DNA of 64,000 nt from Chelydra serpentina (Eukaryota; Chordata; Testudines; Chelydridae). Location of the stretch: NCBI GenBank assembly GCA_037349315.1, contig JBAIAC010000040.1, positions 13,844,001 through 13,908,000 on the forward strand. The letters run 5' to 3'. Shown one piece after another: positions 46,701-58,639 of the stretch. The notes below the pieces were generated by a model, which saw only the letters and a program-made list of their open reading frames with translations, did not search any database and was not told the origin of the DNA. Numbering within the stretch: the stretch's first letter is position 1; the number at the start of each line of letters is the position of its first letter. Made by a program: the position numbers and the translations under genes.

Positions 46701-49700
46701 TTTTGAGAACTTTTACTGTTAAAAGCCTTACTAAAACCAAGATACATCACATCTACACCTTCCCCCCCCATCCACTAAGCTAGTAACCCTGTCAAAGAGG
46801 GAAATTAGGTTGATGGGGTGTTATTCATTCTTGACAAATCTGTGTTGGCTGTTACTTATAACCCTGTTATCCTCTAGGTGCTTACAATTTGATTGTTTAA
46901 TAATGTTCCAGTATCTTTCCAGGTATCGAAGTTAGGTTGACTGGTCTGTAATTCTCTGGGTTCTCTTGGTTCCCTTTTTTAAAGATAGGTACCATGTTTG
47001 CCCTTCTCCACCTGGCCTCCATGCGATTGCAGTGACATTTTGTATAAATGAAGCCAAGGTGTTTAGAGTGCTAAGAATTCACGTTCTTTCCTTCTAAGTT
47101 TGAACACTAAAACCATAATTCAGACTGATGTGATTATAAAATGGCCAGATTCCACAAATTGGGCCCGGCATCTGGGGTGAAATCCTGGCCTCATTGATTT
47201 CTCTCCTTGTGGGTAGTCACTTGTACGTGTGCCCAGGGGCTGTAGAATTCCACCCAATGAAAAAGACAGCAGTTTGCCCAGAGTACAAGGCAGTGGAGGA
47301 ATTTACCCAATGAGCTTAATTCTGCTCTCACTTAAACCAGGTTTACGTGGCTGTGACATCAATACGTTCAATAGAATTATTTCTGATTTACATTGGTGGT
47401 TTTGAGAGTAGAATCAGGCCTATATGTTCATTACACAATCTTAGTTGGGCAAATGTGTTAAACTCACAATTAATCCACTTGTATTCAAAATGGAACTTAA
47501 GATGAACTGGCTTTTTCTTAGGGCTGAGAGTTGTGTGTGTGGGGGGGTTTATATCAGGTTTTTCCTTTATTTTATTTATCACCAGAGGATTCTATGGAAG
47601 ACTAGACAATTGGGGGGGAGAGGGGGGGATTTGACATCACAAGAAAATGACAGCTGAGCAATTGAGAGGGGAGTAGGTTTTTATTCGGACTGTTTAAGAC
47701 GTGTTTTTTAACACCCGTTTTTGTTCAAATGCTTGATAAACACTTGGGATAAAAGCACTTTGTGAAAAATTCAGACTTCCTGCAGAGGCACTGTGGGATA
47801 ATTGCATGGATTTTCTCCAGCAAGCACCAAAATGTTCACGGATTTTGTACTAGTATAAATACTTTAGTTAAAATAATCAAATGGGGGGAGGGATAGCTCA
47901 GTGGTTTGAGCATTGGCCTGCTAAACCTAGGGTTGTGAGTTCAATCCTTGAGGGGGCCATTTAGGGATCTGGGGCAAAAAAAATCTGTCAGGGGACAGTA
48001 CTTGGTCCTGCTAGTGAAGGCAGGGGACTGGACTTGATGACCTTTCAAGGTTGTTCCAGTTCTAGGAGACTGGCATATCTCCGTTTATATTTTTAAACCC
48101 CTCACTAAATAGTTATATTTGTAGGACTCCTAGTGTGGACACAATTATACTGGAATAAATTCCTTATATTTGTTTAGTTTTTTCCCTTCCCATACAGGAG
48201 TAACTACACTGTAACTGTATGCAAGTGGAGGTGGGGATGTTGTACTGTGTAATTAAAGCAGTACAACTTTTGAGTGTAGACAAGGCTGCAGTTAAGCAGC
48301 ACAGTAGGTTTGGATGCGATAAACATGCCACATGGTTGTGTGGTGACAAAAGCTGCCACCATGTGGCTGTAACTGTGTGTTTGTGTTGTAAGCAGATCAG
48401 ATGAGAGTGCCTTGACCTGGCTACAGAAACACAGTTTACTTTGCAGCATGGACAGGGTTTTGTGAGCTCTCCAAGCACAACCTGACTTCCCATCCACTTC
48501 ACTTGCTGGCAACAGCAGTAGATTTAAAAATACAAATTCTCATCAACCAGACGAGTGAAACCAGAGAGACTTGGAGGAGCAGCTCTGCAGGAAGAAAGAG
48601 GAGTTAAAGGCAGGGCAGCTGGGTGGAAGGCATATAGTGCTCCATCCAGCTCCTACTGAAGTCAGTGGAAAGGTTCCTATTGCCTTTAGTGGGAGCTGGG
48701 TTGGGCATATAGGGCCTGATTCCAGGCCCACTGAAGTCTATGGGACCTTTCCATTTACTTGAATTTCACTCGGTGTTGAATCAGGCTGAGAGAGCAGCTG
48801 GAGGTAAATTGGGGAGCTGGAATGGGGAGGATTGGGAGTAAATGTGATAACAGTCATTCCAAGAATGCAACTGAATCTTGAGGGGAGGAGATGTCTGAGT
48901 CTGAGGAGTGCAGCAAGCCTCTGTCATTCCTCCAGGGGCTCTGGGACAGTAGTACTCCAGCACTGGTCTCTTGTCCGTTTGCGGTATTGCTAACTGCCAG
49001 CATTCAAAAGTAATGAGTCAGGCCCCCAAATCATGGGATTGTCCCTTAAAATCATGAGATTTAGAAAAAAATACATTTGGGGTTCTTGTTTGACATGTGG
49101 TTTCTGAACATTTGGGCGCACTCGGGTCACATTTTCAAGCTTTTTTCCCTCCAATCAAGAGAAACTGAAACTTAAAAACTTCTCTTTTTAAACTTCTCTA
49201 AAAAGTGCTAAAAACTTCTCTTTTTAAAAAATAAGCAAGCTGAGATTCTCACATGATTACTTTCCTCCAGCACCTGGAGCATTAAGAACATCAAATAGTG
49301 CAAGGCTCATGATAAATCCGTGAGCATTGTCAGCACTGTTTACATCTAAAGATAGATAGATCAGCTTGCCTATCATCTAGTTACCTGGGCCCCTGGATAG
49401 ACCAATACTTGCACCCCTCCTTTATCAGTATCAGCATTTGGCTACCAGCATTTGGCTACCAGCCTAGGGTTAAGCCACATGGGTATCCCAAAATCGCCAC
49501 CATCGGACCTTGCACCCTTCGGTGAAGGTCAGCAGCCTTGACCTCAGTTGGATAAACCCGGGGAGTGAATTTGAGTTGTCCCTGCCCCTCCTACTCTCCC
49601 CTCCACCTCCCCGTGTACAGTGAGAACATACTGCTCCAGGTCCCAGATGTTCATGTCTAGAGTCTGACTCCAGCTGGTCTCATCCCTGGTGCTGGCAGAG

Positions 49701-52700
49701 GGCGAAAACTGCTCAGGTAGCCTGGACAGAAGCCATATAGCGCTCTGCAGGTCTCAGCAGCAGTTTGGCTCAGCCCAGGGAGCAGACAAAATACCAGAGA
49801 AAGACGACATCTGAATGCCATCTTTCACCCTCTTCTATGCAGTTCAGTCATTTTGACCTCTTGACCTGGTCTCCTATGACTTAGGATGCCATATGGGGCT
49901 TGCTGGCCTGGTTTTGCTGCTCATTATAATGACAGGGGCCAGCAAATGTAATTTGAAATCTATTAAATGCTTAGATACACAAATGTATTTTGGATTAACT
50001 AAGTTAAAACATCTAAGACCCAGCGCCCTTCCAGGGGATTAATGGGAGAGTTGAGAGGCTGAGAAAAGGCCAAGGTCCATTACCCCTCACCAGACATTCA
50101 TTCTCAGGAAATAGCCCGCACTCAGGCTTGTTATCAGGATCACAACCGCGTTTTCAATAAATACAAAAATTGGATTTTCTTTGTATTCTGCCGCGTCCCA
50201 CTCACTCCCCCACTCCCTCTGGGAATGACTGGCAGGCGTCTGACATGGGCGCTTGCAGCGCATGAAGAACTGGTATCACCGCCAAGCTAAATCCCTTTCT
50301 TTGTTCTCTGTGCCTGCTGCTACTGATAAAGTGGTTGGCGCATGGCATTATGTCTTATTACATTTTTGATGCTGACTGCAAAGAAACAGGTAAACTCACC
50401 ATGGTTACCACTACTTGTCATTCGGCAGGACATTCTTTTCTCTGTAATGGCCTCTAGTGTCTGCATCACAGCTTTGCATATGCTGTGGGGAAAGTAGACA
50501 ATACAGTGTCCCTGGCTGCTCCAGGGCCAAAATTCCATTGATCTGATTATTAATGAGAAGTGATGCACTTGGTGTCATTAAAATCCCGATGCCAATCCCT
50601 TTCCCATTGCTCTCTGACTTTTAGTAAATTCTCTTTATTGGTTGTACACTTTTTCCTTTAATGCTAATTCAGCCACTGTCAGAATCTGCAGCTACTGCAT
50701 ACTGCAATGCCATATTGTTGTCAGCGTCCAGATCTGTGAAACTTTCTCATGCAGCACCGTACTGTGGCGTCACTGCTTTGTCTCCATGCATCAGGCGCCT
50801 GGTGGCTTTGGTTCTTATCTGTACACTCCTTGTGTTGTGATCTTGACTTCTATCCAGGCTGGGAACGTGACAGAGTTCAAATTAACATGGCTAAGCAGGA
50901 GATCAATGAAATGTCTGTTCGGTATTGTTGTTCAAAGCAGCCAGCTGAAACAAATAATGTTAGTTTTGTTTTCTACTTCTTTTTTTTTGTTTACTTCATA
51001 ATGAACAGGAAAGGTGTGTTGGCTAGTTGCTAGGACAGGTGACAGTCTGGACTCCTGAACGTCTTATCCTTGTAAACTGATTTAGGGCTTGACCCTATAA
51101 ATGCCTTTCCTCCCAGGTGGTGTACTTATTACTGCAAGCAGTTCCACAGACTTCAATGAGACTTTTCAGAATCACCTGGCAGCAAGCATTCACAGGATTA
51201 GGCCCATGCTTTGTGAATTTAGGGAAAGACACTTAACCTATCTATGCCCAGTTTTCTTTTCTGTAAAATGGGCATAATCAAACTCCCCTTCCTTACAGTG
51301 TGCTGGGCTAACTAATGGTTGTAAAGCATTATGAGACCCTTGGAGAAAAGGTGCTACTTCCTGCAAAGTAGCATCATGGATGTCTGTTTGACATCATTAT
51401 TATAGATTTTGAAAATGTTGGGTAAAATGTGGATATAAAAATATTGCAAGTGTAAGTGTGTTCAGAAACAACAACCCACATTACAGTGTGTAAGAATTGA
51501 GAACGTTAAGGTGTACCGGTTAGGAAAAAGGTGTGTTCGTACCTTATGTTAGCAACCCTTTTAAGAAAAGGCAGTCTGTAATTTTTCAAACAAATTAGCA
51601 GATTGAGCTAAAGGTTAAAGGGGAGATGAGTCTTCAACTCAAGTGACTGACTCATGAAAAAGCTACAGACCGCCTTGTCTTCACTAGGATTTTATCTCGC
51701 ATTAGCTAACTCAAGTTAAGAACACCTTTTCTTTTTGTAGTGAAGACCAGGCCATCATGGTTCCCTGTGATTACTATAGAAGCACAATGATACTTTCAAA
51801 ATTAGGAAGATTAGACTCATGGTTCCCTCATGCACTCAGTAGGACTTCTTATAGTGTGATCTCTGCTTCCTCTGGGGGTCTCCTTGCAAAAATAAATAAG
51901 GGTCAGGAGTAAAACACTAAACAGAACAAAATGACTCTCACAATGTCAAACCGTTTTCATTTGTATTTCATTTAAATTCCAAATAGGGCCACGGACATGG
52001 GAAGGGAGTGCGAGAAGCTTGGCATTTTCAGGGAAGGAGTTTGTAGAGAAGGGAGCTAGTGTGTCTGAGAGGCTGCTGAGAAAGCCTGGACAGAGGGAAG
52101 CTACAGTGGGAGCAGGAATGATTGAAGGGGAAGAGGAGAGAAAACAGCTAAACAAGACGATATAAATACCCCGTAGGTCAGATTCTGCAATCCCTACTTG
52201 GGCAGAACTCCCAATAAGGTTATGACAACAAGCAGGAGGATCGGGACCCTTACATGCCTTTTTATTTGTAATGGTGCATTTTCCTGAAAAGGATGATACA
52301 AGATGACTGAGGAGGCTGTTTAGTGGGCAGACGAGATGAGATCAGTAGGTGCCATTAGCAGACTCATGTGGACAGACCCTTCAATCAGCAGGGCACAACA
52401 CTGGATCTGTCTATCGCGTGCATCTCCTTTAACTGTTTAGTGTGGCCCTCAAGGAAAAGGGGGAAGTGATCTGATGTTTCTTCCCCCCAAAATGTTGAAT
52501 GTTAGAAACTGATTAAGGAATCTGTTCAGATTCTCTTCTACCGGGGCAGATCTTTGACTGATAACGCTGGCAAAACCCATTAAATGAGGTCCTGTAACTC
52601 TTGGTTCTTTTAAAAAGCCACATTAACTTATGGAATAATAAAGGACACAAAAGGTTTTGGGTTTATTTGGGGGGGAGAGTAGGAGGAATGTTTCTGTGCA

Positions 52701-55700
52701 GTGTGAGTAACTCACCTTGAACTCCTTCAGGAAAAGGCACTTTCTGAAAGATTGCATCCAGTATAGCAGCTATCTTTTGAGGAACCTATTTTAAAAATAA
52801 TCAAGATTGAACAATAAGTAGATAATGACTTCTATTACTTTACGATCCATGCAAGATTTATTGACCCTAGAAGTAATGTCTGTCAGTATTTACCTAAGGG
52901 GACCATAAAGTTTGATAGTGACAAAAGTAAATATGTGTTCATAATAAGAATGTTCTGTCAGTGCAGTTTAACTTCACTCTGAAGTCTGATGATCTCATGA
53001 AATATCAGACTTAGTAACAAAAAAGTGGTGTTATATTAGTGATATCTTTCCTTTGTTTATTTGTGTAGCCCAATCCTACTGGTTAAAAATGTTTGACATC
53101 ACACAAGAGATGAATGTGATGAACAATATTCACTGCTGATGTCACACAATGAATAGTTGTGGTGTTAGCTCAAAATAGCTTTTAGGGTGATTTGCATTGC
53201 AAATGTGATGACAATTTGAGTTGTAAAATTACAGCCATATTTACAGTAAGTCTGCAGAACATTTAATTTTAGATAGTGTTGGATTTTTAACAGTACAAAT
53301 GATATAACTAGGCTTGGCAGAACTTAATTTTGACTTTTTCAGTGTTTATTTTTGAGCATATTTTTCTATTAGTGATTTAAATATTCACAGCTGTGCAAAA
53401 TGATGGGGTGTGGGTCAGACAGTAGAGGCTAAAGATTCAGAAAGTTTAAACTTTATAACCGTTAAAACACAGATTGCCAACATCACATGTCAAAATATAC
53501 CAAGTAAATATCTTTAAATCAAACTCTTAAGTTCTCAAGCAGCGTTTTTCTTACTTTGCCTATCTGTAAATTGTGATGATCATCAATGGAAGAATTTTTG
53601 TCAGGGGTTTGTGTGTGTTTGGTGAAATTATCATTTACCGACATTTACCGATTAAAAATCTAATCCTTCCAAGCCTAGATATATCTGTAATGTTATGGCC
53701 TGCACTACTTCCACATGTACAGTGTTCCCTACAGGATGGTTACTTTAACTGTCTGTACTGTTTGCAGGGAACAGTGTGACTCTTGAGTTAGTGATCTGGA
53801 AAAAAATGTTGACAAGTTACTGTTTATTTAAAAAAAATCACCACCTCACTGAATTCTGCCCCAATGGGTATTGACTAATTCATCCTTAGATAATAAATCT
53901 TGCTTTCCTATTTTTTCTTCCTCAAAAGCTGGAAGTGTTCACTCTCCCTCCACAAGTATGGCAACCTCTGCACAATACAGACAGCTTATAAATGATTATG
54001 GACCCCCGTCTCTAGGCTATACACAAGGGATGCAGGTAAAATTCCAATTTTTTTTTCATTGTATCAGTGATGAGTTTTGAGCAGTAGTATGAATTGTGGC
54101 ATGTAGACTGATGTGACCCTCCCTTGCTTTGAAATGAAATACAAATGGCAGACAGATTAATCACGTGCATCCTGGTTTCATATTAGACTAACTGTAGTGC
54201 TCATTGGGGGTTATTGAATCATATGTAAGTCTGGAAGGGACTTCAAGAGGTTGTCTAATCCATCCTCCCATGCTGAGGCAATGTATTTAATAACTAACCA
54301 CAAGTCCCTGCCCACTGATGAAGCTTGATGTGAGTTGTGTTTGAAGACAAAGGCACAGGTATAAAATGATCAAAGATTATAATCTGATGGTAAAGGCTGC
54401 AACAAACAGGACTCTTATTAGTATGAGTTTTAAAATACAAAATCATATTTAATATTAAATAGATCTCTAACTGTAAATTAAGATTTACCCCAGCAAAACA
54501 ATGTTATAAAATTCCTGTTGGTGGCTACAAGAATCTAACTGGTCAACTTTTGTGGAGTGACTTCTACCATTTAACAGAGAGAAGGAGGCCTTCTCTTGTC
54601 ATATGGACAGCTTTCTTGTATCTCTCTCTCACTGTTGCCTCACCTATTTTAACATGCTTTGAAAACATGTCTGGTCAGTTTTTGCCTGTACGACTACTTA
54701 AAATTGGAATGAATGCAGGGAGAGAGAGATGAACTTGAGCGTTGTGCTAGTTAATGATTTGCAATACTGTTTGGATGAAATGTTAAGTCCCAGCCCTGCA
54801 GTCAGATCTGCCCCGACGGATCCTTGCAACTGCATGGTACCTCATCGTATCCGATTGCAGGAGCAGGGGCTAAAGCAGTATCGTGTTTAAAATCCTGTAA
54901 AACTATAAACTTGATGCATTTAGTGCAAGTGACCATGATCAACTGGGGCACATTATGAAATAGATTCTTATGACTGTTTTAATCTGCTGTTATTTTTTGC
55001 TATGTATAATTCAGATTAATTTCTTTCAAACTGTAGGGTACCAGCAGCAGTCAAGTACCACAAAGCAAATATGCAGAACTTCTAGCTATCATAGAAGAAT
55101 TAGGAAAAGAAATTAGACCTACATATGCTGGAAGTAAAAGTGCCATGGAGAGGCTAAAACGAGGTAATTTTTTTTTATTAGAATGGACAGCTTTTTGGAT
55201 CCATTATTTACAAACCATTTCCCACCTCCCTTACTTCAGAGATGGGGAAACTCTTACAGCTGGCTTGACTTAGCATGTTTAGTTATGAGTTGCTGGTTTA
55301 ACGTAGTTTAGCAATGGCCCATTCACTTCCTACGTGACAAACCAATGACTGAATGGATTTCATGTGCACAGAGGGGAGTATAGCATAGTATAGTGTAACT
55401 TGCACCTTCTTCCAGCTCCCTCACTGTTTACATAACATCAATGTAGGCTCCCAAAAGACTTCTTAGAACTCCCTAACCTCTCTCCCATAGACTCCAAACC
55501 ATGTACTGAAGTGTTACTTATACATCACGTTTCCAGCCGGCCCATTGAATCCTAACTGAATGTATCTTTGCTTGAAGAGACTCTACGCATATTGAGGGGC
55601 CAGTAGAGAGGAATGTAGGGGAGAAAAACAAACAGGAGGCTAACATTGAACTAGCCAGCATCTTCCTCTATCACGTGTATTCCTATTGCTCCTGGCTCCT

Positions 55701-57905
55701 CTGTTTGTAAATTCCACCAGCTTAGACTGCCTCATACATCAATAAGCGATCTAAGGGAGCCTGAGGCTACCGGCCCAATTCATCCGTGGTCCACAGTTCC
55801 TTTTGGCCAGCAAAAGAGGGTAGTAAGTCTCCTTTCCTCTCCATTGGGGAAATCACTGCACGCCCTGCAGCTGGTATAGCCAGCTCCACACCATCCCCTG
55901 CAGGAGGCATGTCAAGGACATTCCTGAAGTGCTGCTAGAGCGACCCATAAGGGCCATGGGCAGCTGGGTGCAAGGCAGTTCCCCAAGCTGCCCTATCCTG
56001 TGCCAGAGGCTAAAATGGTCTCTGATTAGCCCAGCAGCCAGGTGGCGCAAAGGTGGCATTAAGCCAGCTGTACCTAAGGCCCAACCATTAAGGGGAGAGT
56101 AATATATCTGCCACAATGTGCAATAAAATGACTAGTAGCTGTTCTTGGAAGGGATGTGATGAAGTCTGCCTGCCGATAAGGGTGGTAAAGTGGAATCTGG
56201 GCTGACTAAAATCAATGTTGCAGGAGTCTCTTCATTGCACTGGCTGCGTCAGTGTCAAAATAGATCAAGAATGGCAATAGGCTAATGGGAAGGACGTAGA
56301 AGAGACCTGGACAAGTCAGATTGTCAGCATGAACAATTGCTTGCTGAACAGTTGCTAGATTAAAGTTGTGCTCGCCTACATTACAACGAATATGTATTTA
56401 TATAGGCATCATGGATATCAGCCCATTTTTCTGACATCTTCTGACTCAAAAACTTGCCCACTCAATAGTGGAGGAGGTTCCTACGAGGAGGAATGAAGTG
56501 TGTGTGTGTGTGCGGGGGGGAGCATACAGTAGTATGGTGGGGCTGGGCTGGGGGAATCTTGCAGGTGTCCTGCACAGGAGCGGGAAGCAATGGAGCATTC
56601 CTCCTGTAGGAGACTTGTGTCTCGTGCTCTATCAACTTAAAAGCCACACAGGCTATCAAGCTTTGAAATCAATTAACAGTCTGTTTTCTATCTAATTCAG
56701 GGTAGCTCTACTGCATAAACTGGGCACCTTGCCACATAAAGTCTAATGTGCTGCTTTGAGTCTGTATCTGTGCATACCATAGGTACAGGCACCAATGTCC
56801 TACTGTGCGTATATATTTAACCCTTTGAAAATCCGTGTCTCTCTACATTTTCTAGTATAATTACTTAATGACAATGATTTCTTTGGGTGCAATCACGGTT
56901 GTTGCTCTGTGACCTTGAAGCTTCTGGGCTGGCAGTCCTTCAGAGGCGATGTACTTTGAGTGTGATGAGGATAAGTATCTCCTGCTGCTCAACACCAACT
57001 CCTCCACCCAGCTAAGGAGCAGTAGTGGTGAGCTCTGAGCAGAAACCAATCTATTCTCTCTTGCCCTGAAACCTTGGTGCCAGAGTGCAGCCCTGTCTGC
57101 ACTGGGCAAGTCATGCCAAAATCTCCCTTGGACCGAACACAGGCTCAGATTCCACTGCTGTGAACTTCGGTAGCACTAGTCTAGATCTGCCACTAGTGTC
57201 TTAAGTTCCAAGGCTGGGACTTGAGCAGCTTTTAAACATTCTAGTTCATGACAACTAGACCTTAGCAAGGTTACACAACATAGGCCACCATTTTAAGCAC
57301 CATCTACACTTGCACTCTCAATGTTGTTAACATGGGTGGAGCTTAGACTTTGACTTTCAAGGCAGGGTGACAGTTATAGCTCTGAATCGAGAGACACCCT
57401 CTCGAAGTGAAAGTTACTCGATGGACAGATCAGGCTTTTTGATTAGATTATTTTAAGCAAATTTTCAAATTACAATATGCAAGATCCTCTTTTCTTTTTT
57501 TTAAATTAAGATTTGCCGTTTAAAATAGGCCAGAGCTGCAAAGTTTAGATCCCTCACTGAATGTGGAACTTAAGTTCACAGGTGCTTGGATTCAGAGTTT
57601 TGGTCAGGACCCATTTTGAACTGAAGTGTAACACAATGGTCCCTTCTGGCATTAATCTGTGAAAAGATACCAGTTAGGAGAACTCACTTGACTTAACTGC
57701 AGTTGGGATGCTGCTGCCACAGTTATGGTACGTTGCAGCACCCTTGCGAGCTATTTTAGGACAAACATTAAACCTTTTTGTTGAATTTCGATGGTCACCT
57801 AAGCTGGTACTTTCAAAAATCTACCGTTCTTTTGCAGGCATCATTCATGCTAGAGGATTAGTTCGGGAATGCTTGGCTGAGACTGAACGGAATGCAAGAT
57901 CCTAG
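40703..57905 (+). CDS. CDK2AP1: CDK2AP1 (DOC-1), cyclin-dependent kinase 2-associated protein 1
   Basis: Four exons, 40703-40757, 53929-54035, 55037-55163 and 57838-57905, all GT-AG with matching phases, give 118 residues. The protein binds CDK2 and restrains S-phase entry, and is a small subunit of the NuRD chromatin-remodelling complex. Seen: N-terminal MSYKPNL, a flexible Ser/Thr/Pro part through [10 protein letters not shown], and the helical C-terminal domain from about residue 62 ([40 protein letters not shown]). The C-terminal TER motif tied to CDK2 binding and the single Cys proposed to link dimers are present. Human is 115 residues; the extra residues lie at the exon 2/3 junction (GMQGTSSSQ). 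The start is chosen by homology; an in-frame ATG 12 nt upstream (40691) would add MSLG. It runs in tandem with SBNO1 and is regulated from a CpG island. Confidence 0.97.
40760..41345. promoter_or_regulatory. CDK2AP1: CpG island at CDK2AP1 exon 1 / intron 1
   Basis: Very GC-rich with dense CpG (for example ggggggcgccgggag, gccgcgcggcgcagcgcgg, ccccggccccgcggcgcccc) and GC boxes such as ggggcgggg. It starts right after the exon 1 donor. It is the only CpG island of the window and marks the CDK2AP1 promoter. Large ORFs on both strands here reflect lack of stops in GC-rich DNA. Confidence 0.85.
41350..43480. other. CDK2AP1 intron 1, proximal part
   Basis: T-rich 41467-41530 and poly-A tracts at 41609-41620 and 42235-42250; otherwise no recognised repeat or exon. 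Confidence 0.45.
43286..43425. repeat. Decayed 'tgtcttcact' MITE-like repeat
   Basis: tctatgtcttcactgcacag, a block common to small turtle foldback elements; right end not found. Confidence 0.35.
43489..43653. mobile_element. hAT MITE (165 bp), GC-rich, perfect 8-bp target duplication
   Basis: Ends caggggtggctcc and agagccgcctctg are inverted copies with a few changes. Flanks ggtccacc at 43481-43488 and 43654-43661 are identical. The interior is CpG-containing (gccgccgaaggctgcctgac, cttggggcggcaaa). Confidence 0.9.
43662..45980. other. CDK2AP1 intron 1, middle part
   Basis: Poly-C tract at about 45330-45342 and an ttagtctcgagagacgatgg block near 45648 that I could not assign. No exon recognised. 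Confidence 0.4.
45981..47035 (-). mobile_element. CR1 LINE 3' fragment, antisense
   Basis: Reads on the + strand as the reverse complement of CR1: gtaggactggaagggacctc at the 3' tail, then gatggggattccacaacctc, and in the upper part remnants of the RT ([11 protein letters not shown] on the - strand near 46710-46760). Older and more diverged than the copy at 7-8.9 kb. Confidence 0.85.
47036..47882. other. CDK2AP1 intron 1, decayed repeats
   Basis: 47165-47400 contains ggtgaaatcctggcctcatt, a block of a palindromic amniote repeat. Two G-rich runs at 47540-47547 and 47611-47628. Confidence 0.4.
47884..48070 (+). mobile_element. tRNA-derived turtle SINE (CryI / tortoise Pol III type)
   Basis: tRNA-like head with box A tagctcagtgg (47894-47904) and box B gttcaatcc (47939-47947), then the conserved middle gggggccatttagggatctg and a CR1-type tail with ggactggacttgatgacctt. 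Established: tortoise Pol III SINEs of cryptodiran turtles have this head-tail plan and borrow the CR1 machinery. No clear target duplication. Confidence 0.9.
48100..48295. repeat. 'tgtagacaagg' MITE-like repeat
   Basis: Ends tttgagtgtagacaaggctg; the left part has agtgtggacacaattatac. One terminus matches the common turtle foldback element; the other is lost. Confidence 0.45.
48630..48790. repeat. Ancient palindromic amniote repeat
   Basis: ctactgaagtcagtggaaag, gcctgattccaggcccactg and aagtctatgggacctttcc; the 'gaagtcaatggga' repeat that I know from bird and reptile DNA, family name not certain. Confidence 0.5.
48985..49340. repeat. Decayed 'aatcatgagatt' repeat
   Basis: ttgctaactgccagcat at the left and the inverted-like agcattgtcagcactg at the right; interior ccttaaaatcatgagattta and gggtcacattttcaagcttt are familiar from amniote interspersed repeats. 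No coding capacity. Confidence 0.5.
51205..51375 (+). repeat. MIR-like fragment
   Basis: agggaaagacacttaaccta, tctgtaaaatgggcataatc and ggttgtaaagcattatgaga follow the MIR/L2 order. Confidence 0.6.
51673..51751. mobile_element. Short MITE with 13-bp inverted ends (79 bp)
   Basis: ccttgtcttcact at the left and agtgaagaccagg at the right pair at 12 of 13 bases. No clear target duplication. Confidence 0.5.
53929..54035 (+). CDS. CDK2AP1: CDK2AP1 coding exon 2
   Basis: [20 protein letters not shown] onward to GYTQGMQ. Acceptor aaaag after a T-rich tract; donor gtaaaa is weak at +5, so use of a nearby site cannot be excluded, but the frame continues correctly. It follows the 13.2-kb intron 1. 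Confidence 0.95.
54036..55036. other. CDK2AP1 intron 2
   Basis: Contains a 3' CR1 scrap at 54214-54290; otherwise nothing recognised. Confidence 0.5.
54214..54290 (-). repeat. CR1 3' tail fragment, antisense
   Basis: taagtctggaagggacttca, agaggttgtctaatccatcc and atgctgaggca are the reverse complement of the CR1 3' end. Confidence 0.75.
55037..55163 (+). CDS. CDK2AP1: CDK2AP1 coding exon 3
   Basis: [20 protein letters not shown] through [12 protein letters not shown] plus one base. Core of the structured domain; identical to human from QVPQSKY onward as remembered. Confidence 0.96.
55164..57837. other. CDK2AP1 intron 3, no gene recognised
   Basis: A GC-richer block at 55730-56090 and a (gt)n run at 56498-56512. 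ORFs on either strand are short and without known similarity. Confidence 0.45.
57838..57905 (+). CDS. CDK2AP1: CDK2AP1 terminal coding exon
   Basis: [20 protein letters not shown] then RS and stop TAG at 57903-57905. Acceptor tttgcag. Confidence 0.97.
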
Positions 57906-58620
57906 CCTACTAATTAAGTTACAAGACTTTCCATCTCTTTATGAAGAAAAATGTAATACTTATTCCTTTTGAAACATGCAGATGAATCTTTTTATTTTGA
58001 ACGTTTTACCCTTTTTTTGCCCCTATGAAAATGTACAGTTAAGAATGAGAAGATTTTTCAATTTACTGAGGGTTTGCATTTTTTTAGATGTTAAACTCCC
58101 CAGATTCTTTCTAAAAGGTTAAGACTAAAACTGCATGCAGAGGAATGCTTTCTCTCCCACAGACTATACTTAAGTTCCTTTCTTATCCAGCCACAGTCTC
58201 ATTCTTTTTATTTCTTTGTCTATATTCACTTAACCCCACATGGTCAATCTTTCAACCTTTGACATAAGCTCTAAGGATTTTTTTTTTTTTAAATAACTGC
58301 ACTGGTAGCATGTTTTACCTAGTAGTCAGCTATACTCAGTTTGCCATACAGCATAGACCCTGCTTAGAAATAACACTTTTTTTGCATAAGCATTTGCATG
58401 ATTGTTAGTGCTTTGGAGTCCATTTAAAGTGCATGAGTTATAAATACAGAGATAGAGCAACCTAACAAACAATAACAAGATCCCAGAAAACTAAGGTTGA
58501 AGATTTCAATTGTAAGTTTGCCAAAAAAACAAAATTCTGGATAAATTACTAAAACTGTTATTTGCATCTTTGTATGTATTTATTACTTGATGTAATAAAG
58601 CTTATTTTCATTAACAATTT
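57906..58620 (+). other. CDK2AP1: CDK2AP1 3' untranslated region
   Basis: A/T-rich, repeat-free stretch of about 0.7 kb from stop codon to the polyA signal at 58594-58599. End inferred from the hexamer. Confidence 0.75.
58594..58599 (+). terminator. CDK2AP1: CDK2AP1 polyadenylation signal AATAAA
   Basis: Canonical hexamer in tgtaataaagcttat, followed by a T-rich stretch about 15-30 nt downstream. Confidence 0.75.
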
Positions 58621-58639
58621 GTATTAAAACTGTATGTAC

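Larger units (their letters stand above)
49360..53928. other. CDK2AP1 intron 1, distal part
   Basis: A tandem pair of catttggctaccag (49432-49460) and a MIR-like piece at 51205-51375. 49900-50640 looks free of repeats. No exon recognised until 53929. Confidence 0.4.

Noticed and set aside
47894..47960. A tRNA gene
   Set aside because: A and B boxes are present but the cloverleaf is incomplete and the unit continues into a SINE body and CR1 tail.
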